The notes: generated by a model from the letters alone, not told the origin. A DNA stretch of 64,000 bases from Streptomyces sp. RerS4 (GCF_023515955.1 NZ_CP097322.1:4698501-4762500), one strand, 5' to 3'. Shown: positions 7,593 to 15,373, counted from the first letter of the stretch. Translations and numbers: made by a program.

Positions 7593-9029
7593 GTGGGACG
7601 ACATAGTCGCAAGGACCCGGCCCCCGTCCGCCCGGTCCCCGAAGCCGCGCCGTACGAGCCCGCGCACCGGAGCGCCGCCGCGTACGAGGGCGGACCGTAC
7701 GACGGCGCGCTGTACGAGCCCGCGCCGTACGAGGACGGGTACCACGAGCCGTACGCGGCCGCGGCCTACCAGGGCGGGTACGACGAGCGGCCGGCGCCGT
7801 ATCAGGACGGGTCCTACGAGCCCCAGTCCTACGAGCCCCAGTCCTACGAGCCCCAGCCCCATGAACCCCAGCCCCACGAGCCCCGGCCCTACGAGGCGGC
7901 GTACGGGCAGCGGCCGAGGCCCCGGGCCACCGAGCCCCCCGTCGTCCACCGGGGGCACGTGGTCCCGAGCAGCCCCGCCCGGCCCGGCGGCCACCCCGAG
8001 CAGTGGGAAGGCGGCGGCGCCTGGGGCGCGAACGCCCTCCACCGGCCCGCCGCACCGCTCCCCCGGATCACCGTGGAACCGGCCCCCCCGGCACCCGCCC
8101 CCGCGTCCGACCCGCTGACCGGCACCGGCTCCCACCGCCGCGTCCCCGGCCCGCGCACCCCCGAGGTCATCCCCGACGAGCCGCCGGTCACCGGGCGCGG
8201 CACGAAGATCCGTACGTACACCGGGATGGCGGCCGCCGCCGTCACCACCGTGCTCGCCGTCGTCGTCGCGGGGCAGGTGGCCACCGAGCAGGAGACCACC
8301 GCCGGCGCCGCCCCGGCCGTCGGGAAGGACGAGACGGGCCGCGCCCTGGGCGGGCAGTCCGCCGCCTCCCGTTCCGACGGTCGCCCCACCCCCGCCTCCC
8401 CGCCGCCCGCCGTCGCCCAGGAGCCGCCGACGTACGAGCAGCAGATGGCGCGTCAGCTGCCCATCGACGCGAAGCTCGCCGGCCCCGGCACCTTCGACAC
8501 CGTCCCCGGCATCGCCAAGGCCCCCGGCAAGGGCAGGCTGATCCGCTACCGGGTCGACGTCGAACAGGGCCTCGGACTGGACGCGCAGCTGTTCGCCGAG
8601 GCGGTGCAGCGCACCCTCAACGACCCGCGCAGCTGGGCCCACGGCGGCGCGATGACCTTCGAGCGGGTGCCGAGCGGCGAGGCCGACTTCGTGATCACCC
8701 TGGCCAGCCCCGGCACCACCGGCACCTGGTGCGCCCGCTCCGGCCTCGACACCACCGTCGACAACGTCTCCTGCGACTCGGCCGCCACCGAGCGGGTGAT
8801 GATCAACGCCTTCCGCTGGGCGCAGGGTTCGACGACCTACGGTCCGGACCGGATGCTCGCCTACCGGCAGATGATCATCAACCACGAGGTCGGACACCGA
8901 CTCGGGCACGGTCACGTGAGCTGCCGCACCCCCGGCGCGCTCGCGCCGATCATGCAGCAGCAGACGAAGTCCCTCGACATCGACAACATTTCCTGCAAGC
9001 CCAACCCGTGGGTTTATCCCGGGAATTGA
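7593..9029 (+). CDS. Membrane-anchored DUF3152 metzincin-like protein
   Basis: A 478-residue protein. Residues 1-110 are Tyr/Glu/Pro-rich with tandem SYEPQ/PHEPQ units, then a Pro-rich region, one membrane segment near 215-235 (AAAAVTTVLAVVVAGQVA), a Pro/Ala linker and a C-terminal DUF3152 domain. The domain ends with HEVGHRLGHGH, which fits the metzincin zinc signature HExxHxxGxxH. Four cysteines are positioned to form extracellular disulfides. This predicts a type II membrane protein with an external metalloprotease-like domain. GTG at 7593 starts 5 bp after the hydrolase gene. M. tuberculosis Rv3207c, next to its moeZ homologue, is the same family. Confidence 0.9.
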   Translation: MGRHSRKDPAPVRPVPEAAPYEPAHRSAAAYEGGPYDGALYEPAPYEDGYHEPYAAAAYQGGYDERPAPYQDGSYEPQSYEPQSYEPQPHEPQPHEPRPYEAAYGQRPRPRATEPPVVHRGHVVPSSPARPGGHPEQWEGGGAWGANALHRPAAPLPRITVEPAPPAPAPASDPLTGTGSHRRVPGPRTPEVIPDEPPVTGRGTKIRTYTGMAAAAVTTVLAVVVAGQVATEQETTAGAAPAVGKDETGRALGGQSAASRSDGRPTPASPPPAVAQEPPTYEQQMARQLPIDAKLAGPGTFDTVPGIAKAPGKGRLIRYRVDVEQGLGLDAQLFAEAVQRTLNDPRSWAHGGAMTFERVPSGEADFVITLASPGTTGTWCARSGLDTTVDNVSCDSAATERVMINAFRWAQGSTTYGPDRMLAYRQMIINHEVGHRLGHGHVSCRTPGALAPIMQQQTKSLDIDNISCKPNPWVYPGN

Positions 9030-9201
9030 CGCGCCCCTTTTCCTAGCGTGCTCGAACGCGACCCGTACGGGAAAGTTACGACTCTTCACCCCTTCCGGTG
9101 GCGCGACGGACATCCGTCCATCGCGCCGCCGGCCCATCCGCTTGAGTTCTCCCGCGGCGGGTCACCGGACCGACGGCGGCCGCCTGGACGGGAGATCGGG
9201 G

Positions 9202-10806
9202 GTGCCACTCGTGCGGATCGGACTGCTCACCGAAGGCGGCTATCCGTATGTGGCCGGAGAGGCGAGGCTGTGGTGCGAGCGGCTCGTGCGCGGGCTCCCG
9301 CAGCACGAGTTCGAGCTCTACGCGCTGAGCCGCAGCGCCGAAGAGGAAGGGCGCGGCCGGGTCCCGCTGCCCGATCACGTGACCCGGGTGACGACGGCCC
9401 CGCTGTGGGCGCCGGCCGACGACGGACGCACCCACGCCCGCCGCGAGCGGCGCCGCTTCACCGCCTGCTTCACCGACCTGGTGCGGGGCGTCTGCGCGGC
9501 CGACCCCGACGCCTTCGCGGCCGGCCTCTACGAACTCGCCCTGCTGGCCCGCGAACACGGCGGGATGTACGCCGCCCTGCGCTCGGAGACGGCCGTACGG
9601 ACCGTGGAGTCCGCCTGCCGGGCCCCCGGCGCGGCCCGCGCCCTCCAGGCCGCGCGGGTGGCGGACCTGCTGGCGTTCGTGGACGAACTGGAGCGCGTAC
9701 TACGGCCGTTGTCGCTCGACTGGTACGAGGACCCCGGCCTCGGCGCCACCGACGTCTGCCACGCCACCGCGGGCGGGGTCGCGGCGCTCCCCGGCCTGTT
9801 GGCCAAACGCTTCTTCGGGGTCCCGCTGCTGGTCACCGAGTACGGGGTGCGGCTGCGTGCCCACTACCTCGTACGGGCCCCCGAGGAGCGGCCGGCCGTC
9901 CGCGCGCTGCTGGGCGCCTTCCACTTCCGCCTAGCCGCGGAGATCTACGCCCGCGCCGACCTGCTGACCCCGGGCAACGCGCACGCCCGCCGCTGGCAGG
10001 AGCGCTGCGGGGCCCCCCGGCAGCGCGTGCGGACCGTGTACCCGGGCATGGAGGCGGACCGATTCGCCGCCGTCGGGGAGGACCCGGAATCCGGGGACCC
10101 CGACACCCTCGTGTGGGTGGGGCGGATCGAGCCCGCCAAGGACCTGATCGCCCTGCTGCACGCCTTCGCGGAGATCCGCCGGAGCGCGCCGCACACCCGA
10201 CTGCGGATCTTCGCCACCGCGTTCGTGCCGGACTACCTGGCCGACTGCCGCTCGCTGGCCGCGCAGCTGTTCCCCGACGAGGCCGCCGACGCGCGCACCG
10301 TGGGGGAGAACCCGGTCACCTTCGAGGAGGTCGGCGGGCCCGGGGCCCCCTCGGCGGCCGAGGCGTACGGAGCCGGGCGCATCGTGGTGCTGTCCTCGGT
10401 GATCGAGGGCTTCCCCATCACCCTGGCCGAGGCGATGTTCTGCGGCCGGGCCACGGTGTCCACGGACTCGGGGGCCGTCTGCGAGGTCATCGGCGGCACC
10501 GGACTGGTCGTACCGCCCCGCAACCCCCGGGCCCTGGCCGACGCGTGCCTCGCGCTGCTCGGGGAACCGGAGCGGGCGCTGCGGCTGGGGGCGGCGGCGC
10601 GGGCGCGGGCCCTGGAGTTGTTCACCGTCGAGCAGAACGTGGCCGCCTTCCGGGACGGCTACCTGGAGCTGCTGGCGCGCGGATCCGACCGGCCCGACGG
10701 GGACGTGCCGTTCGCGCGGCCCGCCGAGGCGCGGGTGCCTGGGCACTGGACGACGCCGACCTGGGCCGTCGCGGGCCCGGCCGCCGGAGCGGAGGCGGCC
10801 CTGTGA
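9202..10806 (+). CDS. PelF-type GT4 glycosyltransferase (DUF3492)
   Basis: A 534-residue cytosolic glycosyltransferase. It opens VRIGLLTEGGYPYVAGE, the hallmark of the DUF3492 N-terminal domain joined to a GT4 domain, as in PelF of Pel polysaccharide synthesis. The GT4 half shows VWVGRIEPAKDL (nucleotide-sugar binding) and EGFPITLAE, the EX7E motif. GTG at 9202 follows GGAGATCGGG; GTG at 9211 is an alternative. The stop overlaps the next start (GTGA), so translation is coupled. With the downstream epimerase and spherulin-4 genes this points to an exopolysaccharide locus; the donor sugar is not evident from sequence. Confidence 0.9.
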   Translation: MPLVRIGLLTEGGYPYVAGEARLWCERLVRGLPQHEFELYALSRSAEEEGRGRVPLPDHVTRVTTAPLWAPADDGRTHARRERRRFTACFTDLVRGVCAADPDAFAAGLYELALLAREHGGMYAALRSETAVRTVESACRAPGAARALQAARVADLLAFVDELERVLRPLSLDWYEDPGLGATDVCHATAGGVAALPGLLAKRFFGVPLLVTEYGVRLRAHYLVRAPEERPAVRALLGAFHFRLAAEIYARADLLTPGNAHARRWQERCGAPRQRVRTVYPGMEADRFAAVGEDPESGDPDTLVWVGRIEPAKDLIALLHAFAEIRRSAPHTRLRIFATAFVPDYLADCRSLAAQLFPDEAADARTVGENPVTFEEVGGPGAPSAAEAYGAGRIVVLSSVIEGFPITLAEAMFCGRATVSTDSGAVCEVIGGTGLVVPPRNPRALADACLALLGEPERALRLGAAARARALELFTVEQNVAAFRDGYLELLARGSDRPDGDVPFARPAEARVPGHWTTPTWAVAGPAAGAEAAL

Positions 10807-12194
10807 CCACCGTGGACCCGGGCCGACGCGCCCTCCCCCCCGACGCGCTCGACCCCCTGCGCGCCGGCCCGGGGAACGAACCGGCTCCGGCGGAGGTGCT
10901 CCCGGCCGGGGTGGTTCCGGCGGACGTGCTCGCGGGCGAGGTGGTCCCGGCCGATGTGCTCGCGGCCGAGGCGTTTGGGGCCGGGCGGCGGGCGGGCGAG
11001 GTGCTCCCGGCGGACGTGCTTGCGGGCGAGGTGGTGCCAGCCGACGTGCTCGCGGCCGAGGCGCTCCCGGCCGAGGTGCTTCCGGCGGGGGCGATCCCGG
11101 CCGATGTGCTCGCGGCCGAGGCGTTTGGGGCCGGGCGGCGGGCGGGCGAGGTGCTTCCGGCGGAGGGGCTTGTGGCTGAGGTGCTTCCGGCGGACATGCT
11201 CGCGGCGGAGGGGCTCGCGGCTGAGGTGCTCGCGGCCGAGGTGCTTCCGGCGGGGGCGATCCCGGCCGACGTGCTCGCGGGGGAGGCATTTGCGGGCGGG
11301 CGGCGGGTGGGCGGGCCGGCTCCTGCGGCGAAGGGGGGCCCGGCGGGGCGGCGGAGGGGAGGTGGGGATCCCGTCAAGGTGCTGCTGTACCGGCACCGGG
11401 AGCTGTGCGAGCGGGCCGTCGACCCGCTGGAGATCGCCGCCGGGCTGGAGGCGCACGGCCTCACCGACCGGGCCGCCGCGCGCTTCCGGCACCGGGACGT
11501 CTTCTCCCTCGCCGAGGAGCTGTACGCACGCACCCCTCGGGGCGGGGCCCCCACCGCGCCGCCCGTCTCGGACCCGGACCGGCCGCGCGCCCTGCGCCGC
11601 CTCGGGTGCGCCCTGCTGCCCGGCGCGCTCGCGCTCGGCGCGGTGGCCGCCGGGGTCCCCGGGGCCGGACCCCTCGCGGCGCTCCTCACCGCCGGGGCAC
11701 TGGTGTGGCCCGGCCGGTCGGCCGGCGGGCGGTTCCCTACGCCGCCCACCTGCTCGCGGCGGCCGTCGTCGGCTGGGCCGTCCACCGGCACGGGCCCGCC
11801 CTCGGCGCCGCCCTCGCGTCGGCCGTGGGCCCGGGGTACCTCGCCGGGGCCTTCTTCGCCGCCCGCGCGCGGCTCCGGCTCGCCGGAGCCGGGCCCTGGA
11901 GGACTTCGCCGCCGGGGCCCGACCCCTGCTCCTCGGCGTGCTGGTGCTGTTCGCCGCCGCCGCGACGGGGCCGCCGTGCTCACCGGCGCCGCCCCGGCCG
12001 CGGCCGTCCCGCTCGCGGTGCTGCTGTTCCTGGCCCGGCTGCTGCTGGTCCACGGCGCGCACCGGGCCCCGGTGGCGCTGGCGTTCGGGCTCGCGCTGGT
12101 GCCCGTACCGGCCGCCGCGTTCGCCGCCGCGGCCGGGCTCCTCGTCCACGCCGTCCTCGCGCTGTCCCGTGCCTCCGCACACGCGCGCCCCTGA
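10803..12194 (+). CDS. Repeat-rich polytopic membrane protein, apparently frameshifted
   Basis: The frame opens with GTG overlapping the glycosyltransferase stop and stays open for 463 codons, yet its middle is not protein-like. Residues 28-170 are degenerate pentapeptides of the type PADVL/AGEVV encoded by 15-bp DNA repeats. A soluble segment (VKVLLYRHRELCERAVDPLEIAAGLEAHGLTD) and membrane helices follow. From about 11725 the hydrophobic sequence continues in the second frame (PYAAHLLAAAVVGWAVHRHG), from about 11888 in the third (EDFAAGARPLLLGVLVLF) and from about 11962 back in the first (AAVLTGAAPAAAVPLAVLL). Three one-base deletions explain this. The intact product would have roughly seven membrane helices. 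Function unknown; the context suggests export or assembly of a polysaccharide. Confidence 0.7.
   Translation: MTTVDPGRRALPPDALDPLRAGPGNEPAPAEVLPAGVVPADVLAGEVVPADVLAAEAFGAGRRAGEVLPADVLAGEVVPADVLAAEALPAEVLPAGAIPADVLAAEAFGAGRRAGEVLPAEGLVAEVLPADMLAAEGLAAEVLAAEVLPAGAIPADVLAGEAFAGGRRVGGPAPAAKGGPAGRRRGGGDPVKVLLYRHRELCERAVDPLEIAAGLEAHGLTDRAAARFRHRDVFSLAEELYARTPRGGAPTAPPVSDPDRPRALRRLGCALLPGALALGAVAAGVPGAGPLAALLTAGALVWPGRSAGGRFPTPPTCSRRPSSAGPSTGTGPPSAPPSRRPWARGTSPGPSSPPARGSGSPEPGPGGLRRRGPTPAPRRAGAVRRRRDGAAVLTGAAPAAAVPLAVLLFLARLLLVHGAHRAPVALAFGLALVPVPAAAFAAAAGLLVHAVLALSRASAHARP
10885..11310 (+). repeat. 15-bp tandem repeat array inside a coding region
   Basis: About 28 degenerate 15-bp units encode pentapeptides such as PADVL and AAEVL. 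A longer block around GCGTTTGGGG recurs at 10971 and 11121 (150 bp apart, ten units) and as a variant at 11286 (165 bp, eleven units). This is the structure of a minisatellite likely to vary in copy number between strains. Confidence 0.85.
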
Positions 12195-12260
12195 GCCCTT
12201 CGGAAGCCGACACCGAAGCGCCGTACCGCCAAACCGACCCCACCACCAAGGAGAAACAGG

Positions 12261-12299
12261 ATGACCGGCCAGCCAACGAACCAAGGGGCGGCGCGATGA
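12261..12299 (+). CDS. Possible 12-codon leader ORF
   Basis: ATG at 12261 has the best ribosome site of the region (AAGGAG, 7 nt upstream) and opens MTGQPTNQGAAR, stopping in TGA that overlaps the epimerase ATG (ATGA). It could be a coupling leader. It may instead be the true epimerase N-terminus cut off by another missing base, since the shift has the same sign as those in the upstream gene. Confidence 0.35.
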   Translation: MTGQPTNQGAAR

Positions 12300-13321
12300 G
12301 GGTGCTGCTGATCGGAGCCAACGGATACCTGGGCCGATACGTCGCCGACCGGCTGCTCGCCGACCCCGCCGTCCAGCTCACGGCGCTCGGCCGCGGCGAC
12401 GACGCCGACGTCCGCTTCGACCTCGCCACCGGCAGCCCCGGCGCCCTGACCCGCTTCCTCGACGCCGTCCACCCCGGCGTCGTCATCAACTGCGCGGGCG
12501 CCACCCGCGGCGGCGCCCGGGAACTGACCCGGCACAACACCGTCGCCGTGGCCACCATCTGCGAGTCGCTGCGCCGCAGCGGCTGCGGGGCCCGGCTCGT
12601 CCAGCTCGGCTGCGCCGCCGAATACGGGCCCAGCCAGCCCGGATCCTCCACCGCCGAGGACGCCGTGCCGAGACCCGGCGGGCCGTACGGCGTCAGCAAG
12701 CTCGCCGCGACCGAGCTGGTGCTCGGCTCGGGGCTGGACGCCGTCGTCCTGCGGATCTTCTCGCCCGTGGGCCCCGGCACCCCGGCCGGCTCCCCCCTCG
12801 GCCGGCTCGCCGAGGCCATGCGCCGGGCCATGCAGTCCGGCGACGGCGAACTGAAGCTCAGCGGGCTCGGCGTCCAGCGCGACTTCGTCGACGTACGGGA
12901 CGTGGCGCGGGCCGTGCACGCCGCCTCGCTGTCCGCCGCCCAGGGCGTCGTCAACATCGGCACCGGCCGCGCGGTGCGGCTGCGCGACGCGGCGGCCGTC
13001 CTCGCCCGGGTCGCCGGCTACGGCGGAGCCCTGCACGAGCTGGACGTCCCGCACGGCGGGGACCGCCACCCGGGGCACCCCGGCCACCCCGGCCACCCCG
13101 GTCGCCCCCCGGGCCTGGCCGCGATCGGCGCGCCCCGCTCCGAGACCACCCCGGAGCAGCTGGCGGCCGCCGCCCCGCAACCGTTCCCGTACCCGGACGG
13201 CTGCGGCGCCTGGCAGCAGGCCGACGTCCGCACCGCCCGCGACCGGCTCGGCTGGCGGCCCCGGATCAACCTGGAGGAATCCCTGGCCGACATCTGGATG
13301 GAGGCGGCGTGCCGCATCTGA
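12296..13321 (+). CDS. NAD-dependent epimerase/dehydratase
   Basis: A 341-residue extended short-chain dehydrogenase/reductase. MRVLLIGANGYLG holds the GxxGxxG Rossmann motif (residues 7-13), and YGVSK near 129-133 supplies the catalytic Tyr/Lys. FVDVRDVARA and NIGTGRAVRL are typical of sugar-nucleotide epimerases. Residues near 255-270 contain an unusual HPGHPGHPGHPG stretch encoded by 9-bp repeats, probably a surface loop. AAGGGG precedes the ATG by 7 nt. The 3' end overlaps the spherulin-4 gene by 13 bp. It may interconvert the UDP-sugar used by the upstream PelF-like transferase; this is inferred from context. Confidence 0.88.
   Translation: MRVLLIGANGYLGRYVADRLLADPAVQLTALGRGDDADVRFDLATGSPGALTRFLDAVHPGVVINCAGATRGGARELTRHNTVAVATICESLRRSGCGARLVQLGCAAEYGPSQPGSSTAEDAVPRPGGPYGVSKLAATELVLGSGLDAVVLRIFSPVGPGTPAGSPLGRLAEAMRRAMQSGDGELKLSGLGVQRDFVDVRDVARAVHAASLSAAQGVVNIGTGRAVRLRDAAAVLARVAGYGGALHELDVPHGGDRHPGHPGHPGHPGRPPGLAAIGAPRSETTPEQLAAAAPQPFPYPDGCGAWQQADVRTARDRLGWRPRINLEESLADIWMEAACRI
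13063..13107 (+). repeat. 9-bp tandem repeat within the epimerase gene
   Basis: Five near-identical CGGCCACCC units encode the His-Pro-Gly run of the epimerase. Confidence 0.7.
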
Positions 13322-14061
13322 CCACCCCGCCCGGGGCCACGGCGGCCGTGCCCGAGGCCGGCCGCCTGGGCCTCGGCATCCCCGGCTACGCGCACCCGCT
13401 GCTGGCCCCGGTGGAGTGGGCCGAGCTGACCCGCCCCGGGACCCCCCTGCACTGGGCGGTGCTCAACGTCACCGAAGGCCCCGGGGGACGCCCCGATCCG
13501 CACTGCGCGGAGGCCGCCGCGAAGCTGCGGGAGGCCGGCGGGGTCCTGCTCGGGCATCTTGCGATGCGGGACGGATCCCGTTCGTTCGGCGAGCTGCTCT
13601 CCGACGCCCACCGCTTCCGCGACTGGTACGGCGTGGCCGGCTTCTACCTGGCCGACGCCCCGGCCGACCGGACGGAACTCGCCCGGGTGCGGCGCGTCGG
13701 CGACGCCCTGCGCGGACTCGGCGAGGGACTGCGGATCGTCCTCGGCCACGGAACGCACCCGCACGAGGGCTACACGGAGATCGCCGACCAACTGGTCACC
13801 TTCTCCGGCGGGTGGGCCGACTACCGCTGGTCACAGGTCGCCGAGTGGACGGCCGACCATCCGGCGGAGCGTTTCTGCCACCTCGTCCACGGAGTGCCCC
13901 GCGGCCATCTGGAGGAGGCGCTGCGCATCGCCCGCTGGCAGGGCGCCGGGACGGTCTGGTTCACGGACCGGCGCGGGGCGGCCGATCGGGACCCCTGGGC
14001 GTCAATGCCCGCGTACTGGGACGAAATCGTCTCGCGGATTGGGACGGGTGTCTCGGAATGA
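13309..14061 (+). CDS. Spherulin-4 family TIM-barrel protein
   Basis: A 250-residue protein of the spherulation-specific family 4 (Sph3/GH135-like) fold. The family landmark N-x-x-x-G-P-G appears in LNVTEGPGG near 46-54, followed by GHLAMRDGSR and GVAGFYLADAPAD strands. Sph3 of Aspergillus hydrolyses galactosaminogalactan. Here the usual Asp-Glu pair at the end of the catalytic strand reads A-D and the later Glu position reads Ser, so hydrolase activity is uncertain. No signal peptide is evident. GTG at 13309 lies inside the end of the epimerase gene, implying coupled translation as last gene of the operon. Confidence 0.8.
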   Translation: MPHLTTPPGATAAVPEAGRLGLGIPGYAHPLLAPVEWAELTRPGTPLHWAVLNVTEGPGGRPDPHCAEAAAKLREAGGVLLGHLAMRDGSRSFGELLSDAHRFRDWYGVAGFYLADAPADRTELARVRRVGDALRGLGEGLRIVLGHGTHPHEGYTEIADQLVTFSGGWADYRWSQVAEWTADHPAERFCHLVHGVPRGHLEEALRIARWQGAGTVWFTDRRGAADRDPWASMPAYWDEIVSRIGTGVSE

Positions 14062-14102
14062 AAGCGGGCGTGGCAGTGTTGCGGGATAGAACAACCCATA
14101 AA

Positions 14103-14130
14103 TGCTCCCCGCGTCCGCGGGGATGACCCT
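14103..14130 (+). CRISPR. Single CRISPR-repeat-like unit, not an array
   Basis: The 28-nt unit begins TGCTCCCCGCG and continues CCGCGGGGATGACCC, with a 7-bp stem. Length, stem and flanks match the form of type I-E repeats of streptomycetes. There is one copy only, without spacers or cas genes. It abuts the moeZ ribosome site (GGAG 14131-14134), where a hairpin may act on termination or translation. Confidence 0.45.
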
Positions 14131-14139
14131 GGAGTCCCC

Positions 14140-15318
14140 GTGTCGCTGCCACCCCTGGTTGAGCCGGCTGCCGAGCTCACCGTCGACGAGGTCCGCCGGT
14201 ACTCGCGTCACCTGATCATCCCCGATGTCGGGATGGACGGCCAGAAGCGCCTGAAGAACGCCAAGGTGCTGGCCGTGGGCGCCGGCGGCCTCGGCTCGCC
14301 CGCCCTCATGTACCTGGCCGCGGCCGGCGTCGGCACGCTGGGCATCGTGGAGTTCGACGAGGTCGACGAGTCGAACCTGCAGCGCCAGATCATCCACAGC
14401 CAGGCGGACATCGGCCGCTCCAAGGCCGAGTCGGCGCGCGACAGCGTGCTCGGCATCAACCCGTACGTCAACGTGGTCCTTCACGAAGAGCGGCTCGAAG
14501 CCGAGAACGTGATGGAGATCTTCAGCCAGTACGACCTCATCGTCGACGGCACGGACAACTTCGCCACGCGCTACCTCGTCAACGACGCCTGCGTGCTGCT
14601 GAACAAGCCGTACGTGTGGGGTTCGATCTACCGCTTCGACGGCCAGGCCTCGGTCTTCTGGTCCGAGCACGGCCCCTGCTACCGCTGCCTCTACCCGGAG
14701 CCCCCGCCGCCGGGCATGGTCCCGAGCTGCGCCGAGGGCGGCGTCCTCGGCGTGCTCTGCGCGTCCATCGGCTCCATCCAGGTCACCGAGGCCATCAAGG
14801 TCCTCACCGGCGTCGGCGAGCCGCTCGTCGGCCGCCTGATGATCTACGACGCCCTGGAGATGCAGTACCGCCAGGTCAAGGTCCGCAAGGACCCCGACTG
14901 CGCGGTCTGCGGCCCGAACGCGACCGTCAAGGAACTCATCGACTACGAGGCCTTCTGCGGCGTCGTGTCCGAGGAGGCCCAGGAGGCCGCGGCCGGGTCC
15001 ACGATCACTCCCAAGCAGCTCAAGGAGTGGATCGACGCCGACGAGCCCATCGAGATCATCGACGTCCGCGAGAAGAACGAGTACGAGATCGTCTCGATTC
15101 CCGGCGCGAAGCTGATCCCCAAGGGTGAGTTCCTGATGGGCACCGCCCTCCAGGACATGCCGCAGAACAAGCGCATCGTCTTGCACTGCAAGACCGGTGT
15201 CCGCAGTGCGGAAGTCCTCGCGGTCCTGAAGTCCGCGGGCTTCGCGGACGCGGTGCACGTCGGTGGCGGCGTCATCGGCTGGGTCCACCAGATCGAGCCC
15301 GAGAAGCCGGTCTACTAG
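14140..15318 (+). CDS. moeZ: Adenylyltransferase/sulfurtransferase MoeZ
   Basis: A 392-residue fusion of an E1-like ThiF/MoeB domain (1-275) and a C-terminal rhodanese domain (about 290-392). GAGGLGSP at 47-54 binds ATP, CYRC (180/183) and CAVC (254/257) form the zinc site, and the rhodanese active-site Cys350 lies in CKTGVRS. The enzyme adenylates and thiocarboxylates small sulfur-carrier proteins such as MoaD, CysO and ThiS-type partners for molybdopterin, cysteine and other sulfur products. GGAG sits 5 nt before the GTG start, directly after the CRISPR-like hairpin. The DUF3152 neighbour is also conserved in mycobacteria. Confidence 0.96.
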   Translation: MSLPPLVEPAAELTVDEVRRYSRHLIIPDVGMDGQKRLKNAKVLAVGAGGLGSPALMYLAAAGVGTLGIVEFDEVDESNLQRQIIHSQADIGRSKAESARDSVLGINPYVNVVLHEERLEAENVMEIFSQYDLIVDGTDNFATRYLVNDACVLLNKPYVWGSIYRFDGQASVFWSEHGPCYRCLYPEPPPPGMVPSCAEGGVLGVLCASIGSIQVTEAIKVLTGVGEPLVGRLMIYDALEMQYRQVKVRKDPDCAVCGPNATVKELIDYEAFCGVVSEEAQEAAAGSTITPKQLKEWIDADEPIEIIDVREKNEYEIVSIPGAKLIPKGEFLMGTALQDMPQNKRIVLHCKTGVRSAEVLAVLKSAGFADAVHVGGGVIGWVHQIEPEKPVY

Positions 15319-15338
15319 AAGGCCTTGTCCCGACCCCA

Positions 15339-15373
15339 CAGGGGCCGTACCCGTTCGACGGGCACGGCCCCTG
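15339..15373. terminator. Bidirectional terminator
   Basis: Sixteen-bp stem with one mismatch (15339-15354 with 15358-15373) between the converging moeZ and peptidase genes. Confidence 0.85.

Noticed and set aside
6585..9029. One long plus-strand frame running through the hydrolase and DUF3152 genes
   Set aside because: The hydrolase is in a different frame with an intact triad; the long frame only becomes protein-like from the GTG at 7593.
10885..11310. Pentapeptide-repeat protein (A-D/N-L-x-x family) in the membrane gene
   Set aside because: The periodicity is five, but the central Leu/Phe expected by the family falls at variable positions, so slippage of DNA repeats explains it better.
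10622..13180. An 852-codon minus-strand frame over the exopolysaccharide genes
   Set aside because: Low-complexity Ser/Ala/Arg shadow of the repeat tract and epimerase.
14103..14130. A true CRISPR array
   Set aside because: Only one repeat-like unit is present; no second copy at 60-62-bp spacing and no cas genes nearby. Kept only as a CRISPR-like singleton.
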